Assembly (NCBI GenBank): GCA_019454865.1
Contig: JACFNJ010000030.1
Span: 1 to 17,002, forward strand
Direction: 5' to 3'
Length of the DNA: 17,002 nt
Source: Bacteroidia bacterium
GTDB taxonomy: Bacteria; Bacteroidota; Bacteroidia; UKL13-3
A program made the translations under genes and the position numbers. The notes beneath the pieces are model-generated. The model saw only the letters and a list, made by a program, of their open reading frames with translations. It was not told the origin of the DNA and ran no database searches. Shown here one piece after another: positions 1-6,031 of the stretch. The number at the start of each line of letters is the position of its first letter. Position 1 is the first letter of the stretch.

Positions 1-74
1 TTTTGCATATCAAGTTCACTTACCTTGGTGTCCCAAAACAAGTGAGCAGATAGATTGTTTGTAATACCTGACAT
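1..74 (-). CDS. DUF6922-like protein, N-terminal fragment (runs off window)
   Basis: Twenty-four codons are visible from an ATG at 74, and the rest lies outside the window. The peptide begins MSGITNNLSAHLFWD and continues TKVSELDMQ. The motif 'LFWD..(6-7)..LD' near the N-terminus is what I remember of DUF6922, a small (about 90 aa) Bacteroidota family whose genes often sit next to AbiEii-type nucleotidyltransferase toxin genes. The start is fixed because an in-frame TAA lies five codons upstream. The gene follows the last polysaccharide gene by 222 bp, so it is probably a separate unit with its own promoter. The family call rests on very few residues; the reading frame itself is convincing. 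Confidence 0.55.
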   Translation of the reverse strand, partial: MSGITNNLSAHLFWDTKVSELDMQ

Positions 75-167
75 GGATTGACCTTTTTATAAGAAAACTA
101 TTTGCCTAAGCAGTGTCTTTGCGATTCAGAGCCTTTTTGAGGCGGGTTTGTTCTGATATTCTTTTTA

Positions 168-197
168 CAAATTATTATATAAGTAATAGTTACACAA
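168..197 (-). promoter_or_regulatory. possible Bacteroidota-type promoter for the DUF6922-like gene
   Basis: On the minus strand a TTG (197-195) is followed after 20 nt by TAATTTG (174-168), which resembles the Bacteroidota -33 TTG / -7 TAnnTTTG pattern with one base missing from the -7 box. It lies about 94 nt upstream of the ATG at 74, inside the 222-bp gap after the glycosyltransferase gene. The gap (75-296) is otherwise AT-rich with no other gene seen. Such matches are common in AT-rich DNA, so this is weak. Confidence 0.25.
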
Positions 198-296
198 ATA
201 AATATGTTTCAAAAAGATATTATTTATATAGCATAATTTAACGTAATATAATTGTTTTTTTGAATACAAGTTAAAATTGTTTAATGGGAATTATCA

Positions 297-1223
297 TTAG
301 TTTATATTTATTTTTCTATCAATTAAATATCTCGGTTTAGCTCTTGTTTCATCCAAGACTTTTGAAACAAATTGTAATAATACCCCAAAAAAGAAAAAAT
401 TTAATGAAGCAAAAAACGTAGTTACAACCATTATAGATAACCAACCACTTAGATATGTCATGCCCAAAAAGTAACTTGCCAATAGCCATAGGAAGAATAA
501 AAATGAACTAATTGATATTATAGTTGAAAAAAATGATAATCGAATCCAAAGATTGGATACATTTGTAAAGAGCATATTGAATAAAAGAGTGTATTTCTTA
601 AAAAAACTATAAGTAGAATGTCCCTTGTATATTTTATTTACTTCTAAAGTTGACTGATTCAATCCGATGTAACTTGATAGCTCACCTAAAAAGAAATCTT
701 TTTGTGGGAAATTTGCTAAGTTTTTTACAAATTTTTGGGACATTATTCTTATTGTACAGGGGTTATTACCTAATGATAATCCAGTAAGCCAGCCTAAAAC
801 TTTCCAAAACAATAACCCCAAAAATTTGTCCTTATTGCGCTTTTTTTGTACACCATAAATTAAGTCATTATTTGTACTTAATATTTCTTTGTAAAAATCT
901 ATAATTAGCTCAGGTTGTTCTTCTAAATCAACATCAATTAAGAAAATATATTCCCCCTTTGCATGTTCAAGTCCACATACCATTGCAACATGATGTCCAT
1001 AATTGCGAGAAAATTTTATTAATCTAATATTTTTGTTTTCTTTGATTAGGTTATGTACAATATATGAACTATTATCTTTACTTCCATCATCTATAAAAAT
1101 AATTTCATAGTCTAATTTAAGTTCATTAGTGCTTTTAATTATTCGGTTTACAAATTCAACAATAAATTCTGAGGAATTATATAAACTTGCTACAATACTA
1201 ATCTCTGGATACACCTTAGGCAT
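297..1223 (-). CDS. GT2 glycosyltransferase, DPM1/GtrB-like, with two C-terminal membrane helices
   Basis: A family 2 glycosyltransferase of 308 aa, probably using a nucleotide sugar to glycosylate a lipid phosphate or a polysaccharide intermediate at the inner membrane. The N-terminal GT-A domain shows IFIDDGSKD (DDG at 45-47) and FLIDVDLEEQPE (DVD at 97-99), the nucleotide and metal-binding regions. A GHSTYSFFKK segment (201-210) corresponds to the conserved G-K-S-K/Y region before the membrane part. Two hydrophobic helices follow at about 229-252 and 262-286, with a basic C-terminus, as in GtrB/ArnC/DPM1 types. It is the last gene of the operon, 7 nt after the oxidoreductase gene. It is only distantly similar to the second GT2 of this locus at 6619-7545. 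Donor and acceptor cannot be told from sequence. Confidence 0.88.
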   Translation of the reverse strand: MPKVYPEISIVASLYNSSEFIVEFVNRIIKSTNELKLDYEIIFIDDGSKDNSSYIVHNLIKENKNIRLIKFSRNYGHHVAMVCGLEHAKGEYIFLIDVDLEEQPELIIDFYKEILSTNNDLIYGVQKKRNKDKFLGLLFWKVLGWLTGLSLGNNPCTIRIMSQKFVKNLANFPQKDFFLGELSSYIGLNQSTLEVNKIYKGHSTYSFFKKYTLLFNMLFTNVSNLWIRLSFFSTIISISSFLFFLWLLASYFLGMTYLSGWLSIMVVTTFFASLNFFFFGVLLQFVSKVLDETRAKPRYLIDRKININ

Positions 1224-1230
1224 TTTATTA

Positions 1231-2685
1231 TTATGAGCTTATATGTCCATATCGATAAAGTTCTAATAGTTCAGGAGAAATTCCCCATTCAAAAGCACCA
1301 ACTTTATCGTGTAAAGTTTCTAGTTCATCACGATGCATTTGCTTTATCTTCTCATGTAATTTATCATGACTCGGCACAAATCCATGTTGATAAGATGCAC
1401 TCATAAGATGTTTTACAGAAGCTTCAATTGCTTCTTCGCGTGTATAAGTTTTAATAAGAGATCTTTCAGGTGCAAATACATTATATTGAGGGTCAATTTC
1501 ATCGCCAAGAATTAATTTGCACATTAAGTCAGAAAGTAATGGAGAAAGATGAAATCCGTCTCTTTTAGTTCCTGTACAAATAAATAAATTATTTATAGAT
1601 GTTTTACCAAAAACAGGATATGTATCTGCACTTACAGGTCTATAACCTAAATTTATACAACTTATTTCTGCTTTATAAAAATTTGTATTTATTTGTTCCA
1701 TTGCACCTTGTAAAAGTGATTGAACTGATCCTACACGAGCACCTTCGATGGTAAAAGGTGTTACAAAACTACTAGATCCAATAATTAGTTCATTTAATGG
1801 CACATCAGGACTTGAGTAAAATGGAACAGTGTATAAACCACATGCTAAACCTCTATTAGGAGTACGAATTGCTTTTGAATGAGGGTATTCTGGTGATTTT
1901 ATTTGAATTGAAACACCAACTCCATTAAATATTTTAGGAATACTTATACTTAAGTTACTATTATCTATAATTTTAGATGCAGATGCTCCAGTAGCTAATA
2001 AAAATTTATCACCTTCAATTATTGATTTATTCTTTAGTGTTACAGAAGCGATACTCCTACCAGATTCATTAATTGTTTCAACTTCTTCATCAACAAAACT
2101 TACACATGAAAATCCAAGTAAAGATGCTTCAATTGAAAGTAATGTTAATTTTGGATTTAGCCAACCCTCATTATGAATATAAACAGCTTTTGAAGCTCTA
2201 TGCCTTGCTTGTGGCATATAGTTTGGAATATCTACAGGGTCAATTTCTTCATAAGGTTCATAAAAGTCTTTTAAAGCTTTTAATACTGCGTTGTAATTTG
2301 CATCATCTAATGAGTCAGCAGAACAATTATTAATTAAATAAGTTCCTAATTCATAACATGCTCCTTTTGGACCCATACATGTTCTACATTCTGCTAATAA
2401 ACAATTATGACCCATTGCAACTTCTAAATGTTCAAGTACAAATCCAGGCCACATCTTGGTAGCTTGATAACTCATGCCAAATCGAATACTATCAATTTCA
2501 TTTTTAAATGTGTCTGCCTCAATCTCACAAAATGAATTAAGCATAGCTGCAGCCGCATTAGTTGCTGAATATGGCCTTGTTTTTTTACCTACTATCACAA
2601 TTTTATCCCCAGTTTTAGCTTTTAAGGCTAATCGCAAAGCAGTTGTTAATCCTATTATTCCATTTCCAATTATAATTGTTTTCAT
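1231..2685 (-). CDS. FAD-dependent oxidoreductase (DAO/GlyOx-like fold) with cysteine cluster
   Basis: A 484-aa flavoprotein. The N-terminus carries the dinucleotide-binding fingerprint IIGNGIIGL (5-13) followed by a strand ending in IVG (31-33). A second FAD-contact motif LLATGAS lies at 229-235, and GYRPVSADTYPVFG (348-361) followed by ICTGTKRDGFHLSP (369-382) is the C-terminal hallmark of the D-amino-acid oxidase superfamily. These enzymes oxidise C-N bonds of amino acids, amines or sugars. It is longer than most members (about 370-400 aa), with a C-terminal tail from about 400. Cysteines 95, 100, 103 and 110 form a C-x4-C-x2-C-x6-C cluster, which is not typical of the family. It sits 6 nt after a methyltransferase-fold gene and 7 nt before a glycosyltransferase gene, so a sugar-modifying role is inferred. 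The substrate is unknown. Confidence 0.82.
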   Translation of the reverse strand: MKTIIIGNGIIGLTTALRLALKAKTGDKIVIVGKKTRPYSATNAAAAMLNSFCEIEADTFKNEIDSIRFGMSYQATKMWPGFVLEHLEVAMGHNCLLAECRTCMGPKGACYELGTYLINNCSADSLDDANYNAVLKALKDFYEPYEEIDPVDIPNYMPQARHRASKAVYIHNEGWLNPKLTLLSIEASLLGFSCVSFVDEEVETINESGRSIASVTLKNKSIIEGDKFLLATGASASKIIDNSNLSISIPKIFNGVGVSIQIKSPEYPHSKAIRTPNRGLACGLYTVPFYSSPDVPLNELIIGSSSFVTPFTIEGARVGSVQSLLQGAMEQINTNFYKAEISCINLGYRPVSADTYPVFGKTSINNLFICTGTKRDGFHLSPLLSDLMCKLILGDEIDPQYNVFAPERSLIKTYTREEAIEASVKHLMSASYQHGFVPSHDKLHEKIKQMHRDELETLHDKVGAFEWGISPELLELYRYGHISS

Positions 2686-2691
2686 TTTGAA

Positions 2692-3459
2692 TTATTTAAT
2701 TATATAACATAAACCAGGATAAAATATAGAGCGTTGTATTTGGTGAGGATATTTATTTAATATTTCATTTACATAAACTTGCCCTTCAGCTTGTATGATT
2801 TTTCCTTCTCGAGATAATTGCCAAAATGCAATTATTCCACCAGGCACAAGTTTGTCATATATTAGTTTAAATGACTCTAGAGTGGGAACATAGGAATTGA
2901 CATCAAAAAATGCTAATGAAACAAATTCGCTTGGGTGTTCTTTAAAGTATTTAGGTAGGGTTATTAAACAATCTCCTTTTATTACTTTATGTTTACCGTA
3001 GTTATGACCCATTGCATTACTTTTTTCATGTAATTCTATTAATGTACTTAAAAATTTATCATAATCTTCACCTGTTGAATATGTTCCATCACGGTGGAAT
3101 TCAGTTGCATTATCTATTTCTGAGAAACCTTTATATCCTGTGAATGTATCAAATGCAATAATTCTACGATTAAAATGTAATGGTTCGAATATTGCTCTTA
3201 GATTTTCACAGATTACTGCTGTTTGTCCTCGCCATGTTCCTAAGTCAATTATAATTCCTGGAGTATTTACAATTTGTTCATATATTTCACGTATACCAAA
3301 AATTCTTGCAAGTAGTGAACCTCTTAAAAATAGTCCTAATGAACGTTCCTTTTCATCCTCAGTTGAAGGATAATTATTCATTATCTGGTAAATTTTTTTG
3401 CGAGCTTCTAATGCTTCAGAATCAGAAAGTGAAATTACTGATGACTCATGTTTTTTCAT
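2692..3459 (-). CDS. TylF/MycF-like SAM-dependent methyltransferase-fold protein
   Basis: A 255-aa class I SAM methyltransferase fold. Motif I is IIDLGTWRGQT (70-80), followed by IAFDTFTGYKGF (101-112), which matches the 'FDTFEGFP' block of the TylF/MycF sugar O-methyltransferase family. Next come KGDCLITLP (161-169) and FFDVNSYVPT (184-193), then LVPGGIIAF (204-212). TylF/MycF enzymes use a divalent metal held by acidic residues in the DxDxY and post-GG-strand positions. Here the first is D186-V-N188 and the second is WQ (213-214), so the usual metal site appears incomplete. The family-level fold is clear, but methyltransferase activity is uncertain. The gene lies 20 nt after another methyltransferase gene and 6 nt before the oxidoreductase gene. 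A role in decorating the polysaccharide is inferred from context. Confidence 0.78.
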   Translation of the reverse strand: MKKHESSVISLSDSEALEARKKIYQIMNNYPSTEDEKERSLGLFLRGSLLARIFGIREIYEQIVNTPGIIIDLGTWRGQTAVICENLRAIFEPLHFNRRIIAFDTFTGYKGFSEIDNATEFHRDGTYSTGEDYDKFLSTLIELHEKSNAMGHNYGKHKVIKGDCLITLPKYFKEHPSEFVSLAFFDVNSYVPTLESFKLIYDKLVPGGIIAFWQLSREGKIIQAEGQVYVNEILNKYPHQIQRSIFYPGLCYIIK

Positions 3460-3479
3460 AATTTATATTTATTAAAATT

Positions 3480-4106
3480 TTATTTTCTTACAATAATTGA
3501 AAACTCATATAATGGATAATCATGTAATAGTGCTACACGTTTCGAAAAATTCTTTTTACAAAAATCAAAAATAAATAGTGGATCTGCATAATACAAGTAA
3601 TCTTTCATAAAAGGTTCTTCAGAATATGATGTTAATATATTAAAAGCAAAACCCTTATTACTTATTTTATCAAATTCAGTTATAGTTTGTAAAACATATT
3701 CTTTCCATTTATTAATTTCGGTATCAAGTTTTACATTAAAAATACCATTTGCAATTACATAGTCAAATTTATTTTTATTGAATGTATTAATGTCGGTTCC
3801 AAATACAATATTTTTCTTTTTATATTTTTCTTTTCCTCTTTTTATCATTTCGTTAGAAATGTCATAACCGTAAAATTCATAATTATTGTAATCATTTTCA
3901 TTTAAATAATCGACTAATGCACCATATCCACATCCATAGTCCAAAATTGAGAAATCTTGTTTAAACTCTATTAATTTGCTTAATTGAAAAAAACGTAGTA
4001 CGTGGGTTTCATGTGAATTCCAATCTACACCTAAAGAGTTATCACCATTTAATTTTATTTTCTCTGTATAATACTTATTTACTTTATCAATTATTGTTTT
4101 TTTCAT
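3480..4106 (-). CDS. class I SAM-dependent methyltransferase
   Basis: A 208-aa methyltransferase. Motif I is ILDYGCGYGALVDYL (54-68), with the acidic motif II region GYDIS (80-84) and the post-II strand FDYVIANGIF (114-123). The N-terminal block with VDWNSHETHVLRF (27-39) is a conserved feature of a group of small methyltransferases seen in surface polysaccharide clusters. Its ATG overlaps the stop of the WbqC-family gene by 4 nt (ATGA), so translation is probably coupled. The base composition is very AT-rich: sampled lines near 3661-3840 are 20-22% G+C by hand count, well below the 40-47% of sampled lines in the dehydrogenase gene. That suggests a different origin for this part of the locus. 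The acceptor is unknown. Confidence 0.85.
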   Translation of the reverse strand: MKKTIIDKVNKYYTEKIKLNGDNSLGVDWNSHETHVLRFFQLSKLIEFKQDFSILDYGCGYGALVDYLNENDYNNYEFYGYDISNEMIKRGKEKYKKKNIVFGTDINTFNKNKFDYVIANGIFNVKLDTEINKWKEYVLQTITEFDKISNKGFAFNILTSYSEEPFMKDYLYYADPLFIFDFCKKNFSKRVALLHDYPLYEFSIIVRK

Positions 4107-4792
4107 TTTAATATTAAATATTTTAAGGCATCATTGCCTTCGTTAAACAGTAAATCTAAGATTGTAACACCATGTTCAAATGGTGGAAATAATTGGTTGT
4201 ATTCTTTATACCCCGAATAGTCCCAATAATGTACTTTTATGTTTTCCTTTTCAAAAAGTGTTTTATCCATATATGCTTTTGCTGCCGGTCCTGAATAATA
4301 GTCAGTTGCATTTATATCCATGCAAATATTCACTAATCGTTGTGTTTTTTCATCAGCAAGTACAAATTCCGATGAATATCGTAACTCTGTTTTAATGCCT
4401 AATTGGTTACAAATACCGGAAATGAAGTGTAAATTTACTTCAGTAAGGTAATCATGCAAACAATTTTTATACAATGGTTCAAGCCATTCAGCAGTTTCTT
4501 TAAAGCATTTTGCAGTTTTGTAATTTTGCTTTAAAGTATCCCAATGGGAAAGATTCCATGTTTTATCTGCAATTTTTGTATCTTTTATTTTTTGAAAGTA
4601 TTTTCCTTTTACCTCAACCGGTATGGTTAGCCATTTTAATCCTTGTGGTGTTTTTATCAGGTTTCTGTTTCGCCAATCTCGTTTGGTATATTGCATATCA
4701 TCATATACTACAAAAACATCCACTTGGCCAATGCTGTCAAAATAGCCTTTCCAAGGAATGTAATTAGATTGAGTGATAATTGCTTTTTTCAT
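4103..4792 (-). CDS. WbqC-family protein
   Basis: A 229-aa member of the WbqC-like family, recognised by the N-terminal ITQSNYIPWKGYFDSI (6-21) and DMQYTKRDWRNRN (32-44), and near the C-terminus by YSGPAAKAYMD, YNQLFPPFEHG and ILDLLFNEG. The family is found in O-antigen and exopolysaccharide loci and is often assumed to take part in sugar modification or transfer, but its reaction is not established to my knowledge. I chose the ATG at 4792. The reading frame also has a TTG one codon earlier, which is less likely. It starts 9 nt after the winged-helix gene and overlaps the following methyltransferase gene by 4 nt, so it heads the tightly packed distal module. Confidence 0.92.
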   Translation of the reverse strand: MKKAIITQSNYIPWKGYFDSIGQVDVFVVYDDMQYTKRDWRNRNLIKTPQGLKWLTIPVEVKGKYFQKIKDTKIADKTWNLSHWDTLKQNYKTAKCFKETAEWLEPLYKNCLHDYLTEVNLHFISGICNQLGIKTELRYSSEFVLADEKTQRLVNICMDINATDYYSGPAAKAYMDKTLFEKENIKVHYWDYSGYKEYNQLFPPFEHGVTILDLLFNEGNDALKYLILK

Positions 4793-4801
4793 CAAATTTT
4801 A

Positions 4802-5329
4802 TTAATTAAGTACTTCTATATGCGGTTGTTCAAGTAAGCGACTTCGTTGTATCTCAAACTCGGTGCTTCCAAAAATTACAAAACGCACTTTTTTATTTAT
4901 TAGCTTTTCCGCTTTCTCTGTCAAGTTTAATAAATAGTTTTTATCAATTTCGCCAACAAAAACTAAATCTATAATAGGGCTATCTATACCTTTGGCTAAA
5001 TCACCTACTATATATACCATTTCCACATTACCCAATCGGTTTATTACTTGTTCTACTATCTTATCTATACCCGTATATTTCATTAGGATGTTTTGTATAT
5101 CACTAAACATCGGGTGTTTGGTATTTGCTTTAAATACCTTTTTATTACCATTAGTACTTGTTTTTAAAAGTCCTGCTTCTTCAAATTTGTTTAGTTCAAG
5201 TCGTATGGAGTTAGTGCTTTCACCAAATTCAGCTTCCAAATTACGCAAGTAAGACGAGGTTTTACTGTTTAAGAAAAACTTCAATAATAATTTTATGCGT
5301 GTTTTGGATGTAATGAGTGTGTCTAACAT
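4802..5329 (-). CDS. winged-helix regulator with degenerate nucleotidyltransferase-like domain
   Basis: A 175-aa two-domain protein. Residues 1-70 form an ArsR-like winged helix, with RNLEAEFGESTNSIRLELNK (29-48) as the likely recognition helix region and NGNKKVFKANTKHP (60-73) as the wing. The C-terminal part (about 85-155) resembles a minimal nucleotidyltransferase fold: VYIVGDLAKG (105-114) followed by IIDLVFVG (119-126). In active members the motif is G-S/G...D-x-D. Here S is replaced by D110 and the first Asp by I119, leaving only D121, so catalysis is unlikely. Similar proteins accompany NusG-like genes in Bacteroidota polysaccharide loci, which suggests locus-specific regulation. The gene is preceded by the structured element at 5358-5436 and starts the downstream half of the operon. 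The product family is clear; its target is not. Confidence 0.8.
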   Translation of the reverse strand: MLDTLITSKTRIKLLLKFFLNSKTSSYLRNLEAEFGESTNSIRLELNKFEEAGLLKTSTNGNKKVFKANTKHPMFSDIQNILMKYTGIDKIVEQVINRLGNVEMVYIVGDLAKGIDSPIIDLVFVGEIDKNYLLNLTEKAEKLINKKVRFVIFGSTEFEIQRSRLLEQPHIEVLN

Positions 5330-5357
5330 GTTTAGTAAAATCGAGAGGTTTAGAGTT

Positions 5358-5436
5358 GAGAGGTAAGATAGGAGAATCCATTGACGAGAGTTCAGACGGT
5401 GATAATCTCACCCACAAGTTCTCGATCTTACCACTC
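5358..5436. repeat. 79-bp nested inverted repeat (three-tier hairpin) between four-helix-bundle and winged-helix genes
   Basis: The outer arms are GAGAGGTAAGAT (5358-5369) and ATCTTACCACTC (5425-5436), complementary at 11 of 12 positions. Inside them CGAGA (5385-5389) pairs with TCTCG (5420-5424), directly stacked on the right outer arm. At the apex GGTGA (5398-5402) pairs with TCACC (5408-5412) around a 5-nt loop. On the minus strand this structure starts 14 nt after the four-helix-bundle stop codon and ends 28 nt before the winged-helix start. A perfect 10-bp palindrome CGAAATTTCG (5436-5445) abuts it. No T-tract follows on the minus strand, so it is not a classical intrinsic terminator. 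It could be an attenuator, an mRNA stabiliser or the end of a mobile cassette. Confidence 0.65.
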
Positions 5437-5450
5437 GAAATTTCGTGTTT

Positions 5451-5810
5451 CTAATTCTTCTCTAATCGATTCATGAATTTTCTCATCATCGAATTTATTT
5501 CTTTGGTTTCTTTGATGATTTTTCCCAAATCGATTTGAGGTAACCTATCGGCTAATTTTAAAACGGTTAGTTGTGTTGCAAGTTCACTTGAAGATCCACT
5601 AGAGTATTCTATAAATCTTCTATATTCTTTATCAGTCCCTCTTTCAGAACCCTCTGCAATATTTGAGGGCACAGATACTGCTGAGGCGGCAATTTGTTCA
5701 GCAAGTCGAAATGGTTTAACTAAATCTATGAAGCCCATTACTTCAACAGCAACGGCTAAACTTCGTTTGTAAATTTCTAAATTTTCGCAATTGTGTCGAG
5801 TGCGTTTCAT
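5451..5810 (-). CDS. four-helix-bundle protein (23S rRNA intervening-sequence / S23 family)
   Basis: A 119-aa, probably all-helical protein of the four-helix-bundle family first seen in 23S rRNA intervening sequences. The signature is present in order: NLEIYKRSLAVAVEV (10-24), FRLAEQIAASAVSVPSNIAE (34-53), GSERGTDKEYRRFIE (54-68), GSSSELATQL (72-81), then a terminal helix to 119. Length is normal. There is no rRNA gene in the window, so this is one of the many chromosomal copies found away from rRNA, where function is not known. Related proteins (Avd) act with diversity-generating retroelements, but no reverse transcriptase or template repeat is visible here. Gaps of 221 bp upstream and 121 bp downstream, both with repeats, break the otherwise compact operon, so the gene looks like an insertion. 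Confidence 0.9.
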   Translation of the reverse strand: MKRTRHNCENLEIYKRSLAVAVEVMGFIDLVKPFRLAEQIAASAVSVPSNIAEGSERGTDKEYRRFIEYSSGSSSELATQLTVLKLADRLPQIDLGKIIKETKEINSMMRKFMNRLEKN

Positions 5811-5855
5811 GTTGGTTATACAATTTTTTATATACTAATCTAAATGTATTAAACT

Positions 5856-5906
5856 TCTCGTATCTCCCTCTCTTATCTCGCATCTCCCTCTCTCGTATCT
5901 CTCTCC
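5856..5906. repeat. pyrimidine-rich short repeats (three imperfect copies of TCTCGTATCTCCC)
   Basis: On the plus strand TCTCGTATCTCCCTCTC (5856-5872), ATCTCGCATCTCCCTCTC (5875-5892) and TCTCGTATCTCTCTCC (5891-5906) are variants of one unit, at spacings of 20 and 15 bp. They lie just upstream of the four-helix-bundle gene. The reverse complement of the first copy, GAGAGGGAGATACGAGA, closely matches GAGAGGTAAGATAGGAGA at 5358-5375 on the other side of the gene, so the gene is bracketed by related sequences in opposite orientation. The rest of the 5811-6031 gap holds no gene that I can support. Confidence 0.7.
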
Positions 5907-5957
5907 CCACAGCTTCGCCTCCTCACTCCCAATGTGTAAGTTGAAACATGGCAAGAA

Positions 5958-6000
5958 TGAGTAAAAAAACTACTCAATTATAGGAGCTATTTTTATAATT
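5958..6000. repeat. two small hairpins downstream of the NusG-like gene
   Basis: TGAGTA (5958-5963) pairs with TACTCA (5971-5976) around AAAAAAC. Next to it AATTATA (5976-5982) pairs with TATAATT (5994-6000) around 11 nt. On the minus strand they follow the NusG-like stop (6032) by 31 nt, and the second hairpin carries a run of seven T within its loop. They may end or pause transcription before the four-helix-bundle gene, but the stems are short and AU-rich. Confidence 0.3.
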
Positions 6001-6031
6001 TCAAAAAATATTTTAAGTTTTTTTTAATTAA

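Noticed and set aside
2073..2333. 86-codon plus-strand frame inside the oxidoreductase gene
   Set aside because: Antisense shadow with Leu/Gln-rich composition and no motif; the minus-strand gene is clear.
4793..4795. TTG start for the WbqC-family gene
   Set aside because: An ATG is the next codon and gives the usual MKKAIITQSNYIPW beginning.
5451..5810. Four-helix-bundle gene as sign of a 23S rRNA intervening sequence or a diversity-generating retroelement
   Set aside because: There is no rRNA sequence, reverse transcriptase or template/variable repeat in the window.
5856..5906. Repeats as a CRISPR array
   Set aside because: Units are short, imperfect, overlapping and unevenly spaced with no spacers, and no cas gene is present.
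5325..5968. AACATG...GTAAAA on both sides of the four-helix-bundle region as target-site duplication
   Set aside because: Only short, differently spaced fragments match, and the left copy includes the start codon of the winged-helix gene, so chance is likely.
5948..5980. Ten-codon plus-strand open frame starting at the ATG at 5948
   Set aside because: Too short, no ribosome binding site, and covered by the hairpin sequences; expected by chance.
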